Source: Prevotella sp. UBA2739
GTDB taxonomy: Bacteria; Bacteroidota; Bacteroidia; Bacteroidales; Bacteroidaceae
Reading direction: 5' to 3'
NCBI GenBank assembly: GCA_002353525.1
Contig: DEJV01000025.1
Coordinates: 4,668-68,667, forward strand
DNA: 64,000 bases
Below, piece by piece: positions 34,156-44,134 of the stretch (the stretch's first letter is position 1; each line of letters begins with the position of its first letter). A model generated the notes under the pieces. That model saw only the letters and a list, made by a program, of their open reading frames with translations, had not been told where the DNA came from and ran no database searches. The position numbers and the translations under genes are program-made.

Positions 34156-35661
34156 ATGAATTTTAACAAAAATTTAACAATTTTATGCTTGTTGCTTTGT
34201 GCTGGCAGCATGTTTGCTAAAGACATCAAAGTAAGCATTCAACCCGATACCACGACGGTGCTCCGCAATCCTCTATCGGGATGGGTGATGTATCTTGGTC
34301 GCACATGGGATGAAAATTTCTGGACCCATAAAGGATACGACTCCATGTCAGTTGAGAATGGAAAATCGACAGTGAGAGTTTCCGACTTTGCCAGCACCTG
34401 TTATTTACGTACCAGTTGGAGTTCTTTGGAACCTGAAGAAGGGAAATATATATGGAACAATCCTGACTCACGCCTGTATAAGCTTCTGAACAGCTGTCTC
34501 AGCCGAGGCATGAAACTGGCGTTTCGCATTGTTGTAGACAGTCGCGATCAAGGACAGAACACACCACTGTATGTAAAGGAAGCTGGTGCTAAGGGGTTCC
34601 AAGATCCAAACAACCCCCGCTTATGGAGTCCTTATCCCGACGACTCTGTTTTCCAACAGAAATATGCCCAATTCCTGGAAGCTTTTGCTAGTCATTACAA
34701 CGATCCTGAGAAAGTTGATTTCATCGATGCCTTCGGCCTTGGCAAATGGGGGGAAGCCCACGGACTGATTTATCATAACTACAAAAACAAGGAACAGGTA
34801 TTCAATTGGATTACAGATTTATATACGCGACTGTTCACCCACATTCCCTTAGTGATTAACTACCACCGCCTAGTTGCCGACACCATCAGTTGGGATAGCC
34901 CGCACCCCGATAGCAGACGACTGCTGGAAAATGCCATTCATAAAGGCTATAGCATCCGGCACGATGCTTTCGGCATGACTGGCTATTATCAGGAATGGGA
35001 GAAAATTTTTGCAAATAAATGGCACTTCCGCCGTCCTATCATCATGGAGGGAGGATGGATTACCGGTGCTCACCATCGCTATTGGATAGATCCTAGCAAC
35101 GCTTACCGGCAGGGGCACTCCGAAGATGTGCGCCGCGGAGAATATGAATGCAGCCGAGAGGCACATGTCAATATGATGGACTTCCGGGTAGGCGATGAGA
35201 CGCTTTCTTGGTTCAACAACGCTTTTCACCTCGTAAAAGCATTTGCCCGCAAGGGGGGATACAGACTTTATCCATCCCATATCGGTGCTACCGACAAGGC
35301 AAGAGCGCATGCCACACTCTCCATACAGCACTGCTGGAAAAACATAGGATGGGGATATTGCCCTACGAATATTCCCCAATGGAATCAGAAATACAAAGTG
35401 GCAATTGCACTCATGGACCACAACGGCAAGATTGCCAGAATCGTTGTCGAGCAAGCGACAGATCTTTCCACATGGACCCAAGGCACAGACCATCGCTACA
35501 AGACGGTGTTTTCTTTGGAGGGCATCAAGAGGGGAAACTACACATGGCTCATTGGGCTGGTCGACACCACAAGGGGAAATCTGCCAGCCATCCAGATGGC
35601 CGTGTCGCCCGAAAGCCAATGGCAGGGCTGGATGGTCTTCGGAAAGTTAAGCATCAACTAA
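34156..35661 (+). CDS. DUF4832/DUF4874-like secreted protein, paralogue A (function unknown)
   Basis: A 501-residue exported protein (signal peptide about 1-21). It belongs with DUF4832/DUF4874-type proteins by pattern: LRNPLSGWVMY, LRTSWSSLEPEEG, AFRIVVDSRD, LWSPYPDD, FGLGKWGEAH, INYHRL, RHDAFGM, IIMEGGW, AHVNMMDFR, WGYCPTNIPQWN. Two Glu (E200 in GKWGE and E298 in EGGW) lie where strands 4 and 7 of a TIM-barrel clan GH-A hydrolase carry the catalytic pair; this is a hypothesis. A C-terminal beta domain (about 400-501) follows. It is closely related to the lipoprotein at 42512-44122. It sits 30 bp before SusC, 75 bp after FecR, in an area that should hold the ECF-dependent promoter. Confidence 0.7.
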   Translation: MNFNKNLTILCLLLCAGSMFAKDIKVSIQPDTTTVLRNPLSGWVMYLGRTWDENFWTHKGYDSMSVENGKSTVRVSDFASTCYLRTSWSSLEPEEGKYIWNNPDSRLYKLLNSCLSRGMKLAFRIVVDSRDQGQNTPLYVKEAGAKGFQDPNNPRLWSPYPDDSVFQQKYAQFLEAFASHYNDPEKVDFIDAFGLGKWGEAHGLIYHNYKNKEQVFNWITDLYTRLFTHIPLVINYHRLVADTISWDSPHPDSRRLLENAIHKGYSIRHDAFGMTGYYQEWEKIFANKWHFRRPIIMEGGWITGAHHRYWIDPSNAYRQGHSEDVRRGEYECSREAHVNMMDFRVGDETLSWFNNAFHLVKAFARKGGYRLYPSHIGATDKARAHATLSIQHCWKNIGWGYCPTNIPQWNQKYKVAIALMDHNGKIARIVVEQATDLSTWTQGTDHRYKTVFSLEGIKRGNYTWLIGLVDTTRGNLPAIQMAVSPESQWQGWMVFGKLSIN

Positions 35662-35691
35662 AAACAACAAAATAACACCATTTTTAAGCGT

Positions 35692-38600
35692 ATGAACTTA
35701 TTATTATTCACAGGAAAGACCAACAAACTGATAAAGACGTTTTGTTTGGCTTCACTGATTGCCTTCCCCGTTCTGACGGTCGAAGCTTCCGACATCTCAT
35801 TTACTGAAGTGAACGGAACGTATGTCTTGAACGTTGACAAAACTACTGTAAAACAAGTTTTCGATTATATCGAACGCAACAGCAAGTATGTCTTCGTTTA
35901 CGATCAGCAGGTTAAAAACATCCTCGGTCAGAAGGTTACCTTCCAGACCAAAGGGATGACCATAGAAGACATCCTGGCGGACGTGTGTCACCAGGTGGGC
36001 CTGAACTATCAAATCAACGACCGCCAAGTCTCTATCACGGCAGGGGCGAGAACTGCCGGCAAACAAGCGCAGAATAAAAAAGAAGCAACCAAGAGCGTCA
36101 GTGGAACTGTGAAAGATAGCAACGGCGACCCGCTCATTGGTGCCACAGTCAGAGTGAAAGGCTCGAGCACGGGTACCGTCACCGACATCGACGGCAATTA
36201 CACGCTGGATGTGCCTGCTGGTGCCGACCTAGAGATCAGCTACATCGGTTTTGTCGACCAGCAGATTCGCGTCAGCAATAAGGCGAATTATAACATCATT
36301 CTGAAAGAGAATGCCAACAACCTCGAAGAGATTGTTGTTATCGGCTACGGTGCCGTGAAGAAGAAAGACCTCACCGGTGCTGTTGCTGCCGTGAAGGGCG
36401 AGGAGCTGGTCAACAAGCGCACCACGATGCTTTCCAATGCCTTGCAGGGCACGCTCTCGGGCGTCACCGTGAGCCGTTCGAGTTCTGCTCCTGGCTCGGG
36501 TGCCAGCAGCATCCGTGTTCGTGGTATCACGACTATTGGTGAAAGCAGTCCGCTCGTCATTGTAGACGGGGTCGAGGGCAGTCTCGACTATGTAAATGCC
36601 AACGATGTGGAAAGCATTTCTGTGCTCAAGGATGCAGCTGCAGCCAGCATCTACGGTTCTAAGGCTGCCGCTGGCGTCATCCTCGTCACCACCAAACGCG
36701 GTAACGACACAGGGAAACTGGACCTAAAGTACAATGCCGAGTTTGGATGGGAGATACCCACCAAACAACCTAGCATGGTGGGCGTAACGCGCTATCTCGA
36801 AATGAACAACGAACTGATGTACAACGACAATCCCACGGGAGGTTTCTTTCAAGTATACACTGCCGACCAAACCAAAAACTGGGTGAATTACAATCAGTCA
36901 GACCCCAACAACTACCCTATCACCGATTGGAAAGAGATGATGCTGAAGTCGAGTGCTCCTCGAATGACCCACACCCTGACGGTATCGGGCGGCAACAAGG
37001 CCGTGAAGTCTATCGCCTCCCTGTCGTACGACGAGGTAGATGGTCTCTACGAGGGTCGCGGATTCCAACGCTATATGTTTCGCTCGAACAACGACTTCAA
37101 GATCAACGACAAATTGAATGTAGCCCTTGACGTCAACATTCGTCATGCCAAGAGCAAGACCAAAAACTACGACCCCTTCAACGACATGCGCAAGATGCCC
37201 GCCATCTATCCTGCCACGTGGAACGACGGCCGCATCGCCTCGGGCAAGAGCGGTGCAAACCCATACGGACTGCTCACCGATGGCGGCAAAAGCGTCTCGC
37301 ATAGCACGCAGATAGCCGGAAAGGGACAAATCACGTTCAAGCCCATCAAGGATCTCAGCCTGTCGGCAGTCATCTCTCCGTTCATCAACTACCAAAAGCA
37401 GAAGGCCTTCCGCCTGGCTGCATGGTACACGCTGCCCGACGACCCCGAAACCATCGGCGGATACCTCGATGCCGGCTCGCTCTATGCCACCAACAAGCTT
37501 ACTGAGAACCGCAACGACAACTGGCACGTCACCAGTCAGCTGCTGGCCAACTACATGCACAACTTTGGCGCGCATGACGTGACGCTGATGGGTGGTTTCG
37601 AGAACTACTACATGAAGACCGAGAGCCTGACGGCCGGCCGCGACCAATACGAGCTGACCAACTATCCTTATCTGAACATTGGCTCTGAAGACTTCCAGAC
37701 AAACAGCGGCTCGGGCTCGAAGTACACCTCAAACTCATTCTTCGGTCGTCTGATCTACTCATACGCTAAACGATATCTTCTACAGGCTAACGTCCGTCAT
37801 GACGGCAGTTCGCGTTTTGCAAAGAATTACCGCTGGGGTACCTTCCCGTCGTTCTCAGCAGGCTGGGTGGTCTCAGAGGAACCGTTCATGCAACGGGCTG
37901 CGCTGCCCTGGCTGTCGTTCCTCAAGCTGCGCGCATCGTGGGGAAAACTGGGCAACGAGCGCATCGGCAGCAACTACTATCCCTATATCGCACTGATGTC
38001 GTTTGGCAACAGTCTATTCTATAATGCCGACGGAAGCGTGACATCGAGCAAAACTGCCCGCCCCAGTGTGCTGGCTGTAGAAGACATTAGTTGGGAGACC
38101 ACAACTAGCACCGACTTGGGCGTCGACGCCAACTTCTTTGACAACCGTCTGCACCTTACTTTCGACTATTACTGGAAGAAGACCACCGACATGCTGCTGG
38201 CCATCGAGATTCCTTATTCCATGGGCTACAGCAATCCCAACACCAATGCCGGAAAAATGTCGACACATGGCTACGACATCGACCTCACATGGCAAGACAA
38301 AATAGGAGATTTCCGTTATAGCATCAGCGTGAACTTCTCCGACTATCTATCCAAGATAGACTACCTGAATAATGCCGACATCATCAGCAGCGGGAAAATC
38401 AAACGGGCTGGTGTTCTTTTCAACGAGCATTATGGTTACATCTGCGAAGGCATTTATCAGACCTCTGATGATGTCAACAATTCGGCCAAGACCAGCAGCA
38501 CCGTCACCGTGGGCGACTTAAAATACCGCGACATCAGTGGTCCAGACGGAACACCCGACGGAAACATATCGCCAGAATACGACCGTGTGCCTCTGGGCAA

Positions 38601-39093
38601 CTCACTGCCACGCTACCTCTATGGCGGAAACATCAGCGCTTCGTGGAAGGGAGTCGACTTTAGCATGGCCTTCCAGGGCGTAGGCAAACAAAATGCCTAT
38701 CTTTCCACCGTACAGGTACAACCGTTGCGCGATAACTATGGTAATATTCCTGCCATTCTCGAAAACAAATATTGGAGTCCCTTCAACACCGACGCGCAAA
38801 ACGCAAATGCTATATATCCACGCCTTTCTAACGTGTCGAAGAGCAACAACTATGCCACATCTGACTTTTGGATATTTAATGGCTCGTATTTTCGTCTGAA
38901 AAACATCACGTTAAGCTACACCCTGCCACAAGCATGGACCAATGCCATTGGCATCAACAAGACGCGCCTCTACGTCAGTGGCTCAGATCTCTTTTGCATA
39001 AGCAAATTCCCCGATGGTTGGGATCCTGAGATGGGATCGACATCCTACCCCATTACCACCTCTTTGATATTTGGCGTACAAGTGAATTTCTAA
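35692..39093 (+). CDS. susC-like: SusC/RagA-family TonB-dependent outer membrane transporter with STN domain
   Basis: A 1133-residue outer membrane protein that imports glycan oligomers with SusD. After the signal peptide (about 1-33) comes an STN domain (about 45-115, TVKQVFDYIERNSKYVFVYD, VGLNYQINDRQVSITAG) that signals to FecR. A carboxypeptidase-regulatory-like domain follows (about 135-205, VSGTVKDSNGDPLIGATVRVKG). The conserved LEEIVVIGYG motif precedes the plug (about 215-340, LSNALQGTLSGVTVS, VRGITTIGESSPLVIVDGV). The barrel completes the protein, ending in TSLIFGVQVNF with terminal Phe. The gene is more GC-rich than the SusE and glycosidase genes that follow. Confidence 0.96.
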   Translation: MNLLLFTGKTNKLIKTFCLASLIAFPVLTVEASDISFTEVNGTYVLNVDKTTVKQVFDYIERNSKYVFVYDQQVKNILGQKVTFQTKGMTIEDILADVCHQVGLNYQINDRQVSITAGARTAGKQAQNKKEATKSVSGTVKDSNGDPLIGATVRVKGSSTGTVTDIDGNYTLDVPAGADLEISYIGFVDQQIRVSNKANYNIILKENANNLEEIVVIGYGAVKKKDLTGAVAAVKGEELVNKRTTMLSNALQGTLSGVTVSRSSSAPGSGASSIRVRGITTIGESSPLVIVDGVEGSLDYVNANDVESISVLKDAAAASIYGSKAAAGVILVTTKRGNDTGKLDLKYNAEFGWEIPTKQPSMVGVTRYLEMNNELMYNDNPTGGFFQVYTADQTKNWVNYNQSDPNNYPITDWKEMMLKSSAPRMTHTLTVSGGNKAVKSIASLSYDEVDGLYEGRGFQRYMFRSNNDFKINDKLNVALDVNIRHAKSKTKNYDPFNDMRKMPAIYPATWNDGRIASGKSGANPYGLLTDGGKSVSHSTQIAGKGQITFKPIKDLSLSAVISPFINYQKQKAFRLAAWYTLPDDPETIGGYLDAGSLYATNKLTENRNDNWHVTSQLLANYMHNFGAHDVTLMGGFENYYMKTESLTAGRDQYELTNYPYLNIGSEDFQTNSGSGSKYTSNSFFGRLIYSYAKRYLLQANVRHDGSSRFAKNYRWGTFPSFSAGWVVSEEPFMQRAALPWLSFLKLRASWGKLGNERIGSNYYPYIALMSFGNSLFYNADGSVTSSKTARPSVLAVEDISWETTTSTDLGVDANFFDNRLHLTFDYYWKKTTDMLLAIEIPYSMGYSNPNTNAGKMSTHGYDIDLTWQDKIGDFRYSISVNFSDYLSKIDYLNNADIISSGKIKRAGVLFNEHYGYICEGIYQTSDDVNNSAKTSSTVTVGDLKYRDISGPDGTPDGNISPEYDRVPLGNSLPRYLYGGNISASWKGVDFSMAFQGVGKQNAYLSTVQVQPLRDNYGNIPAILENKYWSPFNTDAQNANAIYPRLSNVSKSNNYATSDFWIFNGSYFRLKNITLSYTLPQAWTNAIGINKTRLYVSGSDLFCISKFPDGWDPEMGSTSYPITTSLIFGVQVNF

Positions 39094-39109
39094 ATCAAAA
39101 AATCCGACA

Positions 39110-40828
39110 ATGAAGACAAAAATATTATTAGCAGGCTTGGGCCTTGCATTAGCCTCATGCGAAAGCATGGACCTCGTTCCCGACTCTCAGGGTAATACCG
39201 CTTCGTGGTATACCACCGAGACCGAGCTGCAGCTGGCAGCCAACGAATTGTACATCTTGGGATATTGGCAAGAGCCCCTCAACTCAGCCGAGCAGTGGAG
39301 CGACAACACCACCTACCGGCTCGTCAACCGTAATCCGGGAAGCAACGGAACGGTGCTCGACGGCACACTCAACGGTCAACAATACGAGGTCTATGCCCTG
39401 TGGCAGCAGAGCTACAAGCTCATTGCCCGCTGCAACACTATGCTCGAGAACATCCATAAAGCCGAGGGGAACATAAACGCTGAAACGCTGAACAGGTTTG
39501 CCGGCGAGGCCTATTTCTCGCGTGCATGTAAATATGCAGACTTGACCTTCTTCTATGGTGACGTTCCTTATTTAGATAAGACATTAACCATTAACGAGGC
39601 AGAACAACAAAGCCGCATGCCAAGAGACGAGGTGAAAGCGCTTACCTATGCCGACTTCGACAAGGCTATTGAGTACCTGCCCATCAGCTATGGCGCCAGT
39701 CAGACCATTCATGCAACACGGGGTGCCGCCCTGGCCATGAAGGCGCGTTATGCCCTCTATATGGGCGACTATGCCATCGCTGCCGATGCCGCAAAGGCAT
39801 GCATCGACCTGGGCGTATACACACTGGAGCCAGATTTCGCCAAACTGTTCAAACAGAGCACCAAGGTGAATCCAGAAAAGATTTTCGTATTGCCCCGATC
39901 TATCGAGAACGAGGTGGTCCTCGACAGCTGGGTCGTAAAGAATGGCTTACCCCGCAATGCCGGAGGCTATGGATCGTACAACCCCTCGTGGGACCTTCTT
40001 GCAGCCTATCTCTGCACCGACGGACTGCCCATCGACGAGTCGCCCCTTTTCAATCCTAGGAAGCCCTTCGAGAATCGCGACCCGCGGTGTGCCATGACCA
40101 TTGTCGAGTTTAACACCGAGCACTGCGGCTTCGACTACGATCCCAGTCCTGCTGCTACTCAGGTGATGAACTATACCACCGGCAAGATGCAGTCGAACAA
40201 CGACACACGCATAGTGAACCAATACGCATCCTACAACGGTCTGCTCTGGAAGAAAGGCATCGATGCCACTTGGATGGACAACGGACTCAATGTGGAGCAA
40301 GACTACATCATCATGCGCTATGCCGACGTGCTGCTCATCTATGCCGAAGCCATGATCGAACAAAATAAGATTGACGATAGTGTTGTACAGGCCATCAATG
40401 AGGTACGTTCGCGCGCTTATGGCGTCAACTACCGGCAAACCGACCTCTATCCAGCCGTAACCGCCGGAACTCAGGAAACCATGCGCAAGGCCGTACGCAT
40501 AGAACGCCGTATGGAGTTTGCCATGGAAAACCAACGTTTGCAAGACCTGATGCGCTGGAAACTTGCATCAAAAGCATTGAACGGTTACAATTTCATCATG
40601 CTCGAGCCACACGATTTGCTAAACAATGTGGTCAACAAAGGCCTGTGGTTCTGGGCTATGACGCCCCAGATTGACGAAGACGGACTGGCAGACTTCTCCG
40701 CACTTTTCAATGCAGGATACTGCACTACCGGAGCGAAACGCATATTCCCCGACCGAGAGTATCTCTGGCCTATCCCTACCCACGATATGGAACTCAATCC
40801 TAACCTGACCAATAATGAAGGATATTAA
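39110..40828 (+). CDS. susD-like: SusD/RagB-family glycan-binding lipoprotein
   Basis: A 572-residue outer membrane lipoprotein (lipobox LALASC, Cys17) that acts as the lid of the SusC barrel and binds the glycan. TPR-like helices and typical segments are present: LQLAANELYILGYW, RFAGEAYFSRACKYADLTFFYGDVPYLDKTL, GAALAMKARYALYMGDYAIA, a C-terminal RRMEFAMENQRLQDLMRW and YLWPIPTHDMELNPNLTNNEGY. It follows SusC by 16 bp and shares its base composition. Confidence 0.96.
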   Translation: MKTKILLAGLGLALASCESMDLVPDSQGNTASWYTTETELQLAANELYILGYWQEPLNSAEQWSDNTTYRLVNRNPGSNGTVLDGTLNGQQYEVYALWQQSYKLIARCNTMLENIHKAEGNINAETLNRFAGEAYFSRACKYADLTFFYGDVPYLDKTLTINEAEQQSRMPRDEVKALTYADFDKAIEYLPISYGASQTIHATRGAALAMKARYALYMGDYAIAADAAKACIDLGVYTLEPDFAKLFKQSTKVNPEKIFVLPRSIENEVVLDSWVVKNGLPRNAGGYGSYNPSWDLLAAYLCTDGLPIDESPLFNPRKPFENRDPRCAMTIVEFNTEHCGFDYDPSPAATQVMNYTTGKMQSNNDTRIVNQYASYNGLLWKKGIDATWMDNGLNVEQDYIIMRYADVLLIYAEAMIEQNKIDDSVVQAINEVRSRAYGVNYRQTDLYPAVTAGTQETMRKAVRIERRMEFAMENQRLQDLMRWKLASKALNGYNFIMLEPHDLLNNVVNKGLWFWAMTPQIDEDGLADFSALFNAGYCTTGAKRIFPDREYLWPIPTHDMELNPNLTNNEGY

Positions 40829-40873
40829 TTAGGAAGTATAATTATCACTTAACTCATGACAATACACTTGAAA

Positions 40874-42493
40874 ATGAATAAGGTATTTAGAACGCTCGGA
40901 AAAACTGTTATGGTCGCAGTGCCTATACTGACTTCTTCATGCAGTGAAAACATAGACAACCTGTTCTCAAAGAACATGTCTCAGATACAATTGAATCCAT
41001 CGGGGGAATATATCAAGCTCGATGAAAGCAATCCTAATGGTACAGCCTTGACCATTGAATGGAATGCTGCACATGATTTTGGTGACGAATACATCACTAC
41101 CTACAAATACGAATTTCAGCTAGTTGGATCAAAAGCTGACGTGATTAAAGAATATGAAGATGATGGACAGTTCCATCGCACATATACCAATAAAGAGCTG
41201 CAGGATATTTTAGTCAATCATTTCGGACAGTTGACCTCCACAGTTGGAAATGTTTTGGTAACCGTTACCGCATCTTTTGAGGGACCAACCCTAATTGTAC
41301 CTGACATAGCGACTGCCAACCTAAAAATTAAAACATACGGTCCTAAGCAGTTTGCCGCCGAACAGCTTTTCATAGCTGGTTCTGCTATTGGCAACGAGAA
41401 GATAGAGATAACAGCCAATGAGACGAACCCCGAACTCTACAACTGGACTGGGCCGCTTGTAGCTGGTAAGATAAACTTTCCTGTCATCAATGCGGACGAG
41501 CACAATGCTATTGGCCCGGCTGCAACTGACACGCCAGTTACGACAAGCGAAATGGATGCTGTAATCAGCGATGAGTCAGAAGCCCATTCGTGGGTCGTCA
41601 GTGAAGCTGGCAATTATCGTATTACCGTGAACATGAAAAGCCACAAAGTAAAAATTGTAGAACAAGGGGCTGTTGTTGAAGCCGACCAGATGTTCTTGGA
41701 TGGTTCTGCAGTCGGTACAAAACAGATTGAGATGAAACAGACTCTTGAAAATGAGAATGTCTATGCATGGCGTGGAGATCTCTCAGCGGGTTCTCTCTAT
41801 ATCCCATTGCTGTACGAAGGAAAACAGGAAATGTCTATTGTCCCTCAAAATACCAACAGTCATGACATAAACGATGGCGAACCGACAGGTTTTGATCAAG
41901 CCACGACTGCTGCAGCAGAAGGAAAACGTTACTGGACTATTCCTGCAGCTGGAACCTATCGCATTGTTGTCAACACTGACGAAAAAACCATAGCCATATA
42001 TTCATCTGCAACAGACCTGAAACCCAAGACTGTCAGTTGGAATAATACAACTCTGAAGATTAACCCATACACACAGGACATCAATGTTTTATATATGTAC
42101 GGAACCTTCAATGGCTTTGCTCATGACAGCGGTGTATTCACTGGCTTCCAGGAGAAGTTCAATCTTATTCAAAGTGTCGCCAATCCATATATATTTGTCT
42201 ATAAAGGCGAAGCTCTCCCTCATGAATCAGCCAAGGATGAGCGTGGAAATGTCATCAAAGGTTCTGTGAAGTTCTGCACTGACAACCAAAACAACAATGT
42301 CTACGCATTTGGTTCTACAGCCAGTGCCAAGCGAAACGACCACAACGGTTACATAGAGGCATCACTCGGTAAAACAGAAACTCTCGTGGAAGGACAGAGC
42401 GACAACCGTTACGCATATTTCATTATTCCTGATGAATGCAACTACGTAGAAGTAAACATTGACAAACTTACCGTAGTATTCGACAAAAAATGA
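40874..42493 (+). CDS. SusE/SusF-like outer membrane glycan-binding lipoprotein
   Basis: A 539-residue lipoprotein (lipobox LTSSC, Cys about 21). The N-terminal part (about 30-150, SGEYIKLDESNPNGTALTIEWNA) is SusE-like. Two related modules follow, LFIAGSAIGNEKIEI (about 165-270) and MFLDGSAVGTKQIEM (about 275-385), as in SusE/SusF starch-binding domain repeats, and a last beta domain (about 400-539). It should bind glycan at the surface next to SusCD. The ATG at 40856 is possible but gives an unusual n-region. AT-rich codon use contrasts with SusCD. Confidence 0.8.
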   Translation: MNKVFRTLGKTVMVAVPILTSSCSENIDNLFSKNMSQIQLNPSGEYIKLDESNPNGTALTIEWNAAHDFGDEYITTYKYEFQLVGSKADVIKEYEDDGQFHRTYTNKELQDILVNHFGQLTSTVGNVLVTVTASFEGPTLIVPDIATANLKIKTYGPKQFAAEQLFIAGSAIGNEKIEITANETNPELYNWTGPLVAGKINFPVINADEHNAIGPAATDTPVTTSEMDAVISDESEAHSWVVSEAGNYRITVNMKSHKVKIVEQGAVVEADQMFLDGSAVGTKQIEMKQTLENENVYAWRGDLSAGSLYIPLLYEGKQEMSIVPQNTNSHDINDGEPTGFDQATTAAAEGKRYWTIPAAGTYRIVVNTDEKTIAIYSSATDLKPKTVSWNNTTLKINPYTQDINVLYMYGTFNGFAHDSGVFTGFQEKFNLIQSVANPYIFVYKGEALPHESAKDERGNVIKGSVKFCTDNQNNNVYAFGSTASAKRNDHNGYIEASLGKTETLVEGQSDNRYAYFIIPDECNYVEVNIDKLTVVFDKK

Positions 42494-42511
42494 TAAATAT
42501 TAAAAAGTAAG

Positions 42512-44122
42512 ATGATGAACAATATAGTAAAAAAAGAACTGACAATATTGTCGATGACATTATTAGCGTCTCTTCTCTTCATCGGAACCTCATGTTCCGA
42601 TGAAGAAGAAACGCAGTCTTTAGATTATAGCTGGAACATATCAGGCAACACGATTGTGGACATTAAACCCGACCGCACCAAACTTCTACGAAACCCCTTA
42701 CAAGGTTGGAATATTTATACAGGTTTGGGAGATGGACTCATTAATGACTTCTGGCAACAGTATGACCATTTTGAGTCTAAGATAGGAGATGTGAGTGTTT
42801 CTGACTATGGCACAACTTTATACATCCGCGGAGCATGGAGCTATTTTAATCCTTCAGAAGATAAATACATCTGGGACGAGGATAATAACGACATCTATGC
42901 CCAACGTTTCCGTATGCTTGTAAAAGGTGCAAAGGAACGCAATCTGAAACTGGCTTTCACTTTTGTTGTTGACAGCCGCGACAAACATGAGTTTTTTACG
43001 CCTCAGTTTGTGAAGGATGCTGGTGCAAAAACCTATGAGAGTACAACTGGTTCTATGAAAGTTTGGTCACCCTATCCCGATGACCCCGTTTTTCAACAGA
43101 AGTATGAAAAGTTTCTCAGGGCTTTTGCTGCTAAATACAACGATCCAGACATTACAGCCTACGTCAGTGGTTTTGGATTGGGTAAATGGGGTGAGACTCA
43201 TTCTCTCATCTATTCAACTGGAGACGAGACACCCAAAAAGGCCGTTTTCGAATGGATTACCGATCTAATGTCAAATCTCTTTACAAAAGTGCCGATTTTC
43301 ATCAATTATCATCGTTGTCTCTTGTCAATGAAAGAATTCTCTGGTGCAAATACAGCTGAAGCTGAAGAGCTTATTCAACGAGCTGTAGACAAAGGGTTCT
43401 CTCTCCGCCATGATGCATTTGGAATGAAGAGCTACTACACTACTTGGGAGCGTAGCATCGCATCAAAATATTATGGCGTACGGCCCATTATCGAAGAAGG
43501 TGGGTGGGTAGAATCATCACACGGATCATCTATTAACGGAGATGGTTATGCTAATTACTCCGAAGTACGTAAGGGAGAATACGACGAGGGTAAGGCAGCA
43601 CACGTCAACATGATGGATCTTCGTTATTCAAATAATGTAAAGTCTGGCGAGACCCACTCATGGTTCAACGATGGCTTTACGTATCTTAATGTATTTATCC
43701 AAGAGGGTGGATACCGTCTATACCCAGACAAAGTTTCCGTTCCACTGTCGGCTTCCACAGGTTCGACTATTCAGGCTACACATCGGTGGTCTAATCTCGC
43801 CTGGGGATATTGTCCTAATAATATACCCCAATGGAACTACAAATACAAGGTGACCTTTGCGTTGCTTGACAAGAACACGATGACACCGTTATATACTTTT
43901 GTGGACTCAACCCCTAAGATTTCCGATTGGTTGCACAGCAAACCCATGACTTATACCACCAACATTAGTCTTCAGAATGTTTCCAAAGGTAGTTACACAT
44001 GGGCTGTAGGTATCATTGACTCTTCTAAAGGTGATGATGTGATAGGCTTGAACCTTTCTGTACGTGATGAATACCTCACTGATGATGGATGGGTTAAGCT
44101 TTCAGACATAGAAATCAGATAG
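42512..44122 (+). CDS. DUF4832/DUF4874-like lipoprotein, paralogue B (function unknown)
   Basis: A 536-residue lipoprotein (lipobox IGTSC, Cys about 28) clearly paralogous to the protein at 34156-35661: LLRNPLQGWNIYTG, FVVDSRDKHEF, VWSPYPDDPVFQQKYEKF, GFGLGKWGETHSLIY, INYHRCL, LRHDAFGM, IIEEGGWVESSH, AHVNMMDLR, WGYCPNNIPQWNYKYK. The candidate catalytic Glu pair is E228 and E329. The membrane anchor and longer loops differ from paralogue A, so one copy may act at the cell surface and the other in the periplasm or outside. Second ATG at 42515 is equally possible. Confidence 0.7.
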   Translation: MMNNIVKKELTILSMTLLASLLFIGTSCSDEEETQSLDYSWNISGNTIVDIKPDRTKLLRNPLQGWNIYTGLGDGLINDFWQQYDHFESKIGDVSVSDYGTTLYIRGAWSYFNPSEDKYIWDEDNNDIYAQRFRMLVKGAKERNLKLAFTFVVDSRDKHEFFTPQFVKDAGAKTYESTTGSMKVWSPYPDDPVFQQKYEKFLRAFAAKYNDPDITAYVSGFGLGKWGETHSLIYSTGDETPKKAVFEWITDLMSNLFTKVPIFINYHRCLLSMKEFSGANTAEAEELIQRAVDKGFSLRHDAFGMKSYYTTWERSIASKYYGVRPIIEEGGWVESSHGSSINGDGYANYSEVRKGEYDEGKAAHVNMMDLRYSNNVKSGETHSWFNDGFTYLNVFIQEGGYRLYPDKVSVPLSASTGSTIQATHRWSNLAWGYCPNNIPQWNYKYKVTFALLDKNTMTPLYTFVDSTPKISDWLHSKPMTYTTNISLQNVSKGSYTWAVGIIDSSKGDDVIGLNLSVRDEYLTDDGWVKLSDIEIR

Positions 44123-44134
44123 AGATTTGGAACT

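Noticed and set aside
40856..40873. Earlier ATG for the SusE/F-like gene
   Set aside because: It gives an atypical signal peptide n-region; Met at 40874 fits a lipoprotein signal better, though not proven.
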